From: Planctomycetota bacterium
GTDB lineage: Bacteria; Planctomycetota; Planctomycetia; Planctomycetales; Planctomycetaceae
Length of the DNA stretch: 9,021 bases
NCBI GenBank assembly: GCA_029977045.1
Contig: JAPOLP010000177.1
Coordinates: 1 to 9,021, forward strand
Reading direction: 5' to 3'
Shown here: positions 1 to 8,300 of the stretch, piece after piece
How positions within the stretch are numbered: the first letter of the stretch is position 1
How the letters are laid out: every line of letters begins with the position of its first letter
Notes under the pieces: generated by a model
The model's database searches: none
Told to the model about the DNA's origin: nothing
The model's input: only the letters and a program-made list of their open reading frames with translations
Position numbers and translations under genes: made by a program

Positions 1-21
1 ATGTCGTCCTGGCGACCGGGA

Positions 22-1764
22 TCAGCCTTTGTCGACCGTGCTGCGGCCCAGCGCGACGTCAAACTCGCTGACTGCCGGGATCAGCATGGCCAGAGTCGTA
101 AAGCCGTACGCGACGGTCACGGCCAGACACACTCCAAGAGTGCCGCCGAGCAGGAACGTTGTCAGCGCGTAAAATGTGATGAACGGCAGAGCAAAGCCGG
201 ACAGTCGCAGAGCCTGCGACGGGTTGTGGTGTGTCAGCGACTGCACCAGTGCCAGCCCGCCCGCGAGGATGAAGATCAGAAACGCCTGGAACTGGCTGGC
301 GAAAGAGTCACGAGTCTCGACCAGCAGGATCATCAGAATGAAGATGCCGACGAACAGGAAGAAGATCGTGCCCATGCTGTTTGCAATCGCCCGCCGGGAA
401 CTCCCATGGCCGAAGCCCGAGTGCAGGCCGAGCATCGACGCGAACGCGACGAGGATCAGATAGCCGCCGCACAGATAAACCGCGTCTTCGTTTGAGATCG
501 CGTTTTCCGCCGAGAACCAGATGCCCAGCAGCAGCGGTACGATGATCAGCTCTTTCGTGTTGTAGAGCACGCCGCCGAGCTTCCCGTACACGAACTCCTT
601 CGACGAGATATCCGTCGCGATCAGCAGGTCGAGCGTCTTGCCGTCGCGCTCGCTGGTAATCGACGTCACTGCCTGGGCGTTGATCAGCAGCAGCGCGAGA
701 ATCACCAGGCCGAGAAAGGCGAATGCCGGACCGGACAGCATCCCAAGCACCAGCTCGCCACTGCCGCCGCCCATGATCGACTGCGAAAAGATGAACGCCG
801 CGATCACCAGAAACGCCAGCTTGATGAAGATGATCCGCCGCCCGTAAGCGCGGGTCATGATCTCGCGCCAGATCACCGGGTTCGACCAGATGCGGCGATG
901 CCGAACGACGCTGCGAGTCGCTCCGTCGTCGGCCTTCTGCTTCGTTTCTTCCGGCTTGATGAACACCGCTCGCGACGGGTTCCAGATCCGCAGGCGGTTG
1001 ATTGAAACGCCTGCCATCGCAGCCGCCAGAACCCCCAGCGCGACCACGGAACTCAGCGCCGAGACGCCCCCCGCCGGCCCGACTTCCGGAGACGCCAGCG
1101 GCGACATGATTCCGGCGATTGCACGGAACGGGCTGAGCATCACGACCGTATCAGCGAGTACCGACTGCGGCGTGGCAACGGCCAGCACAGCCTCGATCAC
1201 ACCGATGTAGACCACGACGCCCAGCACCGATGTCGCCAGCGTCTGAAACGTCTTCTCGCGTTTAAAGGCGACCATCGCCGCCCAGCTTCCGGACAGAGCC
1301 GCCGTGACAACGCACAGCGAGAACAGCCACAGAATCTGCGACGTCGCGATGCCTCCCAGAAACTGCAGAAAGACGAAGACCGGTACCGAGACCAGAATCA
1401 GCGTGCCGACCTGCAACAGGCTGGCGAACAGTTTGCCGAGCACGATCTCGTGATTAGACAGGTCGGTCATCAGCAGCAGAATCAGCGTCTGCCGATCCTT
1501 CTCCTGAGCAATGCTTCCCGCCGTGAACAGCAGCGAGAAAAACAGCACCAGCGTGAGCTGCACGAAGCCGAGAATCTGAAACGTCAGCGTCCCGAAGCTC
1601 GCCATCGCCCCGTTGCCGCGCACGTCCTGATACCCGAACGTCGTCTGCCCCGCCGTCCAGATCAGGATGAACAGCAGCCCGATATACCCCGAGCGAACCA
1701 GGTAATGCCGCAACTGCCGAGGCTGAGTCAACGCCTCACGGCTGAAAATCGGACCAGCAAACAA
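22..1764 (-). CDS. ABC-2 type transporter permease, two fused homologous halves
   Basis: This is an integral inner-membrane permease of the ABC-2 superfamily, the membrane part of an ATP-driven transporter; the substrate cannot be read from the sequence. From the TTG start at 1764 it is 580 residues with about 13-14 hydrophobic segments, the first near residues 24-45 and the last near 525-561. It is internally duplicated. Each half opens with a P-I/V-x-x-R-E motif (GPIFSREA near residue 4, NPVIWREI near 295). Each also carries a cytoplasmic coupling motif, E-K/R-D-x-x-T-L-x-L-L-x-x-T-D followed by L/I-S-x-x-E and then V-x-G-K-L, at residues 88-112 and 372-396. The charged stretch near 260-292 links the halves. 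TTG was chosen because AGGAAG lies 7 nt upstream, homology-like sequence begins there, and the 39-codon extension to the ATG at 1881 looks non-coding and crosses a likely promoter. The ATPase partner is not in the window. The ABC-2 class is firm; the substrate is unknown. Confidence 0.9.
   Translation of the reverse strand: MFAGPIFSREALTQPRQLRHYLVRSGYIGLLFILIWTAGQTTFGYQDVRGNGAMASFGTLTFQILGFVQLTLVLFFSLLFTAGSIAQEKDRQTLILLLMTDLSNHEIVLGKLFASLLQVGTLILVSVPVFVFLQFLGGIATSQILWLFSLCVVTAALSGSWAAMVAFKREKTFQTLATSVLGVVVYIGVIEAVLAVATPQSVLADTVVMLSPFRAIAGIMSPLASPEVGPAGGVSALSSVVALGVLAAAMAGVSINRLRIWNPSRAVFIKPEETKQKADDGATRSVVRHRRIWSNPVIWREIMTRAYGRRIIFIKLAFLVIAAFIFSQSIMGGGSGELVLGMLSGPAFAFLGLVILALLLINAQAVTSITSERDGKTLDLLIATDISSKEFVYGKLGGVLYNTKELIIVPLLLGIWFSAENAISNEDAVYLCGGYLILVAFASMLGLHSGFGHGSSRRAIANSMGTIFFLFVGIFILMILLVETRDSFASQFQAFLIFILAGGLALVQSLTHHNPSQALRLSGFALPFITFYALTTFLLGGTLGVCLAVTVAYGFTTLAMLIPAVSEFDVALGRSTVDKG
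577..651 (-). repeat. Second coupling motif of the permease (C-terminal half)
   Basis: This encodes residues 372-396. The stretch starts ERDGKTL, passes through TDIS and ends VYGKL. It matches the 1429-1503 copy at E, D, T-L, L-L, T-D, S, E, V and G-K-L over 25 residues. In each half it lies about 80 residues after the P-x-x-x-R-E motif, which supports a true duplication of the whole half-permease. Confidence 0.8.
1429..1503 (-). repeat. First coupling motif of the permease (N-terminal half)
   Basis: This encodes residues 88-112 of the 580-residue permease. The stretch starts EKDRQTL, passes through TDLS and ends VLGKL, just after the second hydrophobic segment. In ABC-2 permeases the charged loop at this place is expected to face the cytoplasm and contact the ATPase. 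It aligns without gaps to the copy at 577-651. Confidence 0.8.
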
Positions 1765-1771
1765 GACGAAT

Positions 1772-1777
1772 CTTCCT
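1772..1777 (-). promoter_or_regulatory. Shine-Dalgarno site that decides the TTG start
   Basis: On the minus strand this reads AGGAAG, followed by 7 nt and then the TTG at 1764-1762. It is the best ribosome-binding match near the beginning of recognisable permease sequence. It favours a TTG start over the upstream ATG at 1881. Confidence 0.6.
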
Positions 1778-1830
1778 GTGATCAAAGCAAAGCGGAACAA
1801 CGACCGAGAAGGAATTTCGGAAAGCCGGGA

Positions 1831-1839
1831 AGTATAGCA
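1831..1839 (-). promoter_or_regulatory. Putative extended -10 promoter of the permease gene
   Basis: On the minus strand this reads TGCTATACT, an extended -10 element (TGn followed by TATACT, one mismatch to TATAAT). The -35 region about 17 bp upstream is poor, which is common for extended -10 promoters. Transcription would start near 1824, giving a leader of about 60 nt before the TTG at 1764. Recognised by eye only; short AT-rich matches like this also arise by chance. Confidence 0.4.
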
Positions 1840-2200
1840 ACCGCCTTGAAAAGAACAGCCGCCCGCCCAGTACGACGTCACGGGTTAAGCATTTCTGAGC
1901 ACGATCACGAGACTTCGCAATTCAGCATTCGCGACGAGCTACGTGCTTGTCAGCAGCGAGTGTGTCGGGGACCAGAACTGCGTACAACCTGATTGTTTTG
2001 CGTCACTGAGTTTTGGGAATGGCACTTTCTTCGTTGATCGCCGTCTCGTGACTCTGCGGGCCGTCAACGACGGTGGCCTGACGATTTGCGAAGGCTGCAG
2101 AAGTAAAATCAAACCTGCAGGCGCAATGAAAACGAGGCAGCAGAACATCGTCCCACTGCCTCGATATTCAATCAGCATTCTCGTCAGCCCAACCCTGTCC

Positions 2201-2229
2201 GGCAGCGGCTGCCGCGAGCATCTGCTCGC
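2201..2229 (-). terminator. Adjacent GC-rich palindromes after the giant gene; possible terminator
   Basis: Two abutting inverted repeats lie 22-50 nt past the stop codon of the giant gene. One is GCGAGC-atct-GCTCGC (2214-2229 on the plus strand), a 6-bp stem with a 4-nt loop. The other is GGCAGC-g-GCTGCC (2201-2213). Neither is followed by a T-run on either strand, so this is not a canonical intrinsic terminator. It could slow polymerase or protect the 3' end of the mRNA. The structure is visible; the function is inferred. Confidence 0.35.
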
Positions 2230-2250
2230 AGCGACCGTTTCCAGTCAGAA

Positions 2251-2349
2251 TCAGATCAACAGAGCGTCGAAGTCGAACGAGAAGGCATCGTCGATCGTGT
2301 CGCCGGTTCCCGGAACGATGACGTCACCCGCTGACGTGGTCGTCCCGTT
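2251..2349 (-). other. C-terminal tail, probable type I secretion signal
   Basis: The last 32 residues follow the RTX rolls, contain GDVIVPGTGDTIDDAF and end SFDFDALLI. Uncleaved C-terminal secretion signals of type I substrates commonly end with acidic residues followed by a few hydrophobic ones, as D-A-L-L-I does here. The signal is poorly conserved in general, so this is an inference from position and composition. Confidence 0.5.
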
Positions 2350-5300
2350 GCCGCCGCCAGCCAGTTTGTCGAAACCGCCCTGGCCCTTGATGAGGTCGTC
2401 GCCAGCTTCGCCGAGAATCGAATCCCGTCCGGCTCCACCAAAGAGAATGTCGTTGCCGTCGGAACCGAGCAGCGTGTCGTTATCGGCGTTGCCGATCAGT
2501 CGGTCGACTCCCGTTCCACCGCGAACAGCATCAGCACCCGATCCGGCGTAGACAATGTCGTTACCTTCCCGGCCATCGACGATATCGTCACCGTCTCCGG
2601 CGAAGATGACGTCGGCACCGAGCCCGCCCAGAATCGTGTCGTTGCCGCCCATGGCGTAAACGAACAGCCGACCGGTGTAGGCACCGCCATCGAATCTGTT
2701 GTCCGAGTCGTCCAGCGTGATCTCGATCCGCTCAACGCGATTGTGCAGATCGATTTCCGCACCGTGAACAATGTCGCCAACCGAAACCGTGACGTTGCTG
2801 CCGGAAGCGGTCACTCGCAGGACATCGCCAGTGGCCCCCTGGCCATCGATATCGTCGTTGCCAAGGCCGCCGGACATCGTGTCGATTCCAGCACCACCGA
2901 GAACCCGGTCGTTGCCATCGTCACCGTTCAGCTGGTCGTCTCCGGCGTTACCGATCAGAAGATCGTCGCCGGTTCCACCGAAGACGATGTCGTTTCCACT
3001 GCCGGCCGTCACCTGGTCGTTTCCGCCGTCACCAAAGATCACATCGTTCAGTGCCGTACCGCGGATCGTGTCGTCGCCATCGCCGCCTTCCAGACGGACA
3101 CCGAACAGCGTGAACGCAGTGGCGTCGAGGACGTCAGCGCCGCTGCCGCCGACGAGTACGACACCTTCGATCCGGGCCAGCGTGTTTGATCCCGTGTCCC
3201 AGGTGAGCATTCCGTCCGTGAGGACAACGTTGCCGCTGACGTCTTCAAGCAGCACATCGAACGAGGTACCGTTGCCGTCCACCATGTTGTTGCCGGAACC
3301 GCCGCTGACAGTATCGCGACCGGCACCGCCGATCACGTTGTCGTCGCCGGCTCCGCCCCGGACAACGTCGTCGCCCGCGTTACCAACGACCTGGTCGTTT
3401 CCAGAACCACCGGTAATCGTGTCGTTTCCGTTGCCACCGTTGATCGTGGCATCCACCGTAAGAGCAGACAGATCAACCGTGTCAGCACCGTCTCCAGCGT
3501 TAACGATGACTTGTCCAGCGTAGGTGCTGTCGAGTCCCGTCGGAACCAGCGAGTCATCGCCGCCGCCAAGGTTGACCGTCACCGACGAACCGGACGAATC
3601 AAACGTCACTGTCTCGCTGCTGGCCGTGCTGGAGATGATCGACACCCCGTCACCAGCCGCACCGTCGCTGATCACCACTTCGTCAGCTGCCGCTCCGAAG
3701 TTGAAGACGCGGGCGTCGGCATCGAGATAGTCCTCGATCGGCTCCAGACCTGTGTACGAAATCGTCTGACCGTCGATGTCGACCGCCCCGGCACTGCTAC
3801 TGGTAAAGGTGTGCGTCACGTTCGCAAAGGTGACCACTCCGCCGTCGTCCAGAATCAAGCTGTCGCTGCCCACTCCAGAACCGCCCTCGTAGCTCAGGCC
3901 ACCAGCCGGCAATGGATTGCCAGTTGCAAAGTCAACGGTCAGCGTGTCAGAGGCGTCGTTCTGGCCGATGAATGTCACGCTCGTCACATTGGCGAACTCG
4001 TGAGCCGGTGCACTCGCGATATCGAGTCCAGAGCCCGTGTTCACAAAGCGAATCTTCGTGCCATCGCGTCGCACCGTGACAAGACCGCTGGCCGCTGCAA
4101 AATCAGCCGAATCGATCGTTACGGCTTCCGCTGCGTCAGTCAGATTGACCGTCACCGTGACATCGCGGCTTCCCGGTACGGGAGCGTCATCGGTTGCTCG
4201 CACGGTCAGCGTGAATGTCGGCGTCGTCTCGAAATCCAGAGCTGACGGATTGTTGACCGTGATGTTGCCAGCGTTGTCGATCGCGAACGCACTGCCGGTG
4301 TTGCCGGCAATGATCGACAGCGAAACGTTATCCATATTCGGATCACTGACGCTCAGCGAGCCAACCGCAGTCCCGGAACCGGAGTTCTCCGCGACGGAGA
4401 ACGTTGCTCCGGAAATGGTCGGTGCCGCGTTGATGCTGATCGTCACGGTTGCCGTGTTTCCAGCCAGCAGCCCATCCGTGACGGTGTACTGGAAGGAGTC
4501 CGACGTCTCTGCCGTCATCGAGTCTGGCGTGTAGGTGAATGCCCCGGTCACGAAATCGATGTTGAGAGTTCCGTGCATGACGTCCGTCACGAGCGGATTC
4601 ACAACGGCGAGTGTTGGGCCGTCAACGTCGCTGTCGTTCGTCAGCACATTACCGTTCACAAAGCTGCCAACCAGAACCGTGAAGCTGTCGTCGGCGGCTA
4701 CCGGAGCGTCATTCTGTCCGGTCACCGTGATCGTCACTGTGTCGGTGTCGGTCTTCGCTCCACCGCTTCCATTCTGGCCAAGGTCGTTCGACGTAATCGT
4801 CAGCGTGTCGCTGCCCGAGAAGTCCGCATTCGGTTGGTAATCGAGCCCGTCGAGAGCCGCGTTAACATTCGCCAGCATCCCACGGAACGTCATCGAAGAG
4901 TCGCCACTACCGGTTCCCGCCCCCGTCCCGTTCGCATCGCTGAACGAGAAGCTCAGGCCGGACGTGCCGGTCAGAGTCAGCGTTCCGTTGTTGACACTCA
5001 GCGTAACCTGCACTTCTTCCGCAGCCTGGACATCAACATCCGAAACAGAAATCAGATTCGAGTTGCCGGTCGTGAATTCAAGCGGCGAAACAGGGTCTTC
5101 GCTGACCATCGCCGTAGCCGACTGCAGCGAGTTCACAGGAGCGTCATTCACTGACGTCACGTTGATGGTCACCGAACCGTTGTCTGTCAGGACGCCGCCG
5201 GTACCGGTGTTGCCCAGGTCACTGACCTCGACATCCAGCGTATCCGTGCCACTGAAGTTCGCTGCCGGCGTATAACGCAGGCCGCTCAGAGCAACGTTGA

Positions 5301-8300
5301 CGGCACTCAGCGTCCCCTGGAACTGCAGAGCCCCATCGGAACCATTTGTGTCGCCCGTCAGGCCCGCAACCGTGCCCAGCGTGAGCGTTCCGTTGGTGAC
5401 GCCCAGCGTCAGTTCCACCTTGCCGCCCATCGTCTCGTTCACGTCGACGTCAGCGACCGTAATCGCGTTTCCGTTGACCGAGGCGAATGTCACGTTGGTG
5501 TCTTCGTTCGCCGTCTGAGTGCCTGGCAAGGTCAGCACTGGAGGATCGTTTGCCGGCGTCACCGTGATCGCGACGTCCTGCGACACCATCATTGGGCCGC
5601 CTGCTCCAGTACTGCCCTGATCGTCCAGATCGACCGTCAGGGTATCGACCCCAACGTAGCCAGCATCAGGCGTGTAAATCATGCCGTCGAGAGCCAGGTT
5701 GACGGCAGTCAGTCCGCCACTGAAGGTCATCGTGCGGTCACTGATTCCATCACCCACCGAGAAGACCAGACCGGTCGTCCGGAACAGGTCCACTGTGCCG
5801 TGATCCACAGACAGCGTGACAAGCAGCTTGCCGGATCCGAGGTCGACGTCGCCGACGGCAACGCGGTTCCCGTTTGCCGAACTGATGGTCACGTCCATGT
5901 CTTCAACAACAGTCAACGGCCCCTGCGTCGTGACCTCTGGCGGATCGTTGACCGGAGTAACGTTGATCGGAACGACGTCGATGTCGCTCAGCGGGAGATT
6001 GTTCGGAGCGACGCCGGAATTCCCGAGATCGTTCGTGGTGATCTCAATCTGCGCCGGACCGGCAAAGTTCAGGGAAGGCGTGTAGACCAGCCCGTCGAGA
6101 GCCATGTTTACGTTTCCGAGCGTTCCCCGGAACGTCATCGAAACATCGTCGGTCCCATCGCCCTGCGGAGCGCCCTGGGCATCCGGAATGAACATAAAGT
6201 CGACAAGCCCGGCATTCCCCAGCGTCAACACCCCCTTCGTGGCCGTCAGTGTGACCTGAACCGTACCGCCAGCAGCATCAACATCCGTAACGGAAATGGC
6301 GTTGCCAACTCCGACTGAGAACGTCAGGTCGGTGTCTTCTGCCACCGTCTGAGTACCCGGCACCAGATTGACCGGTGCGTCGTTGTTGCCGTCGATCTGG
6401 ATCGTCACGTTCGCAGTGGTAATCCCGTCGTCAGGGCCAACCAGACCGATATTGCCGAGGTCGTTCAACTCAATGGCGAGCGTGCGGGAGACTCCGTCCA
6501 CACCGGCGGGTGGCGAATAGACCAGCCCGTCGAGAGCGGCGTTGATGTCCGCCTGCGTGCCGCGGAACCGCAGCAGCGTCTCGCCGCCCGTTCCCGTACC
6601 GACGCCCATTCCGTTGATGTCGTTGAAGGAGAAGTCGAGACCGCTGGTCGCCGACAACTGCAGGGCTCCGTCGCCATCGACAAGCTGCAGGGTCAACTGA
6701 TAGAGCCCCGTCCCCGTTTGAGTCGGATCATCCTTCAGATCGGTCACGGTGATGCCGTTGCCACCGCCGACAGACAGCGTGAGGTCGGTATCTTCGACCG
6801 CCTGCACGACAGTCGGAGCGTTGATCTCGGGATCGTCGTTTACTTCGGCGACCGAGATGGCGACCGTATCCGTCGTCATCAGAGCGACGCCAGCTCCCGT
6901 GAAACCACGGTCATTGACAGTAATCGTCAGCGTATCCGCTCCGCGGTAGTTAAGACCTGGCGTGTAGGTCAGCCCGAGCAGAGCGGCGTTGATGTCCGTC
7001 AGATTACCGCGGAACGTCATCGTGGCATTAGCCGTTCCGGTCCCAGCTCCGGTTCCGTCGGCATCGCTGAAGGAGAAGGTCAATCCAGTCGTTCCGCTCA
7101 GCGAAAGTGTTCCCTGGCTGACGGTCAGCATGACCTGGAATTCGTCGCCGACTCCCGGCACCGGATCAAGAGGCGAATCACTGATCGTGATTCGGTTCAT
7201 GTTCGCCATGTCGAAGGTCAACGTGTTGTCTTCGTTGATCGCCTCGGCCTTAGTGACGTTCTCGAACGTGATCACCGGAGCGTCGTTGACTTCCAGGACG
7301 TCCAGTTCGATCGTTTCTGAATCCGTCGTACCGACCGCGTTCGCACCGCTTCGTCCACTGTCGTCCACATCAATCGTCACCGTCCCGAATCGACCAGCGG
7401 TCGCGGACACAAACGTCATGTCTGGCGTGAACGTCAGACCGTCCAGCGCCGTATTGATGTTGGCCACGAGGTCAAACAACGTAATCGATGTCGTGCCTTC
7501 TGCACCGCCCGTAATGGCGGCCGCCATGTTGTCACCAAGCGTCAGCGTTCCGTCAGTCGCCGTCAGAACGACGGTCACCTTGCCAGAGTCCATACCGGTA
7601 TCGTCATCCACATCGACGTCAGCGATGGTGATCAGGCTGCTGCCCGCAGCGTCAAACACAAACGGTGTGCGTTCCAGGGCGGAGAAGTCAGCTGGTGCTC
7701 CTATGGTTGTCACAAACTCCGCACCGTCAACGAAAATGACTGGCGGATCATTGACCGGATCAACCGTAATGGTCGTCGTGGCCGTATCCGTCAGCGGCGT
7801 ACCGCTTCCGGTGTTGCCCTGATCGTCGACCGTCAGCGTCAGCGTCGCCATCCCATTAAAGTGCTGGTTGGCACCGTTCGGGCTCGCGCCTGCTCCGTAC
7901 GGATGGTACAGCAACCCGGTCAGCGCCGCGTTGATGTCGATAACCGTCCCCGTGAACGACATTGTTGCATCGTCAGTACCATCACCCGTCGTGAAGACGA
8001 GGCCGCCAGTACCGTTAAGCGTCACCGTGCCCTCGTCAACACTCACCATGACCAGCACAACAGTCATGTCCGTCGGATCGTCGATGGCATCAGAAACGCT
8101 GAGGGTATTCGTAAAGTCGAAGTCCGTATCTTCCGTCGCCGTCACCATAGCCGGAGACGTTGCTACCGGAGCACTGTTCACCGGGTTGACGGTAATGTTG
8201 ATGGTGTCGTCATCCATCATCGGAGTCAGCGACGGCTCGGCACTGAAGTTCCCCAGGTCGTCCGTCAGGATGTTCAGACTCGCCATCCCGTTGAAATTCA

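Larger units (their letters stand above)
1765..2250. other. Intergenic region without a convincing gene
   Basis: This gap of about 490 bp separates the giant gene from the permease gene. It holds two GC-rich palindromes near 2201-2229, a weak 5-bp hairpin at 2061-2073, and the candidate promoter and ribosome-binding site of the permease gene near 1772-1839. A 79-codon minus-strand frame (1939-2178) has no clear ribosome-binding site and an unconvincing composition. I see no RNA gene, transposon end or riboswitch in it. Confidence 0.6.

Noticed and set aside
1..495. A plus-strand open frame opposite the permease C-terminus
   Set aside because: Its product is rich in Q, R, E and D with no domain, while the opposite strand encodes clear membrane segments.
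22..1764. The permease as the exporter of the giant protein
   Set aside because: Type I exporters carry a fused ATPase domain with Walker motifs and a different membrane fold; this is an ABC-2 permease with no ATPase, and the genes are separated by about 490 bp.
2061..2073. CCGTC-aac-GACGG hairpin in the intergenic region
   Set aside because: The 5-bp stem is short, has no T-run and no clear position relative to either gene; expected by chance in GC-rich DNA.
1939..2178. A 79-codon minus-strand frame between the two genes, with a short hydrophobic start
   Set aside because: It lacks a good ribosome-binding site and has scattered C, R and S composition unlike the flanking genes; too weak to call without homologues.
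2350..3438. The periodic DNA in the RTX region as a CRISPR or satellite array
   Set aside because: The 27-bp period is fully explained by nonapeptide codons in an open frame, and the units are not identical at the DNA level.
2771..3523. A 250-codon plus-strand open frame opposite the RTX region
   Set aside because: Its product is a low-complexity run of S, P, V and T that mirrors the glycine/aspartate codons of the RTX gene; it has no recognisable domain.
6989..7822. A 277-codon plus-strand open frame opposite the repeat array
   Set aside because: It is valine/serine-rich, spans unit boundaries of the minus-strand repeats and matches no family; it is an antisense shadow, like the other plus-strand frames between 3500 and 8700.
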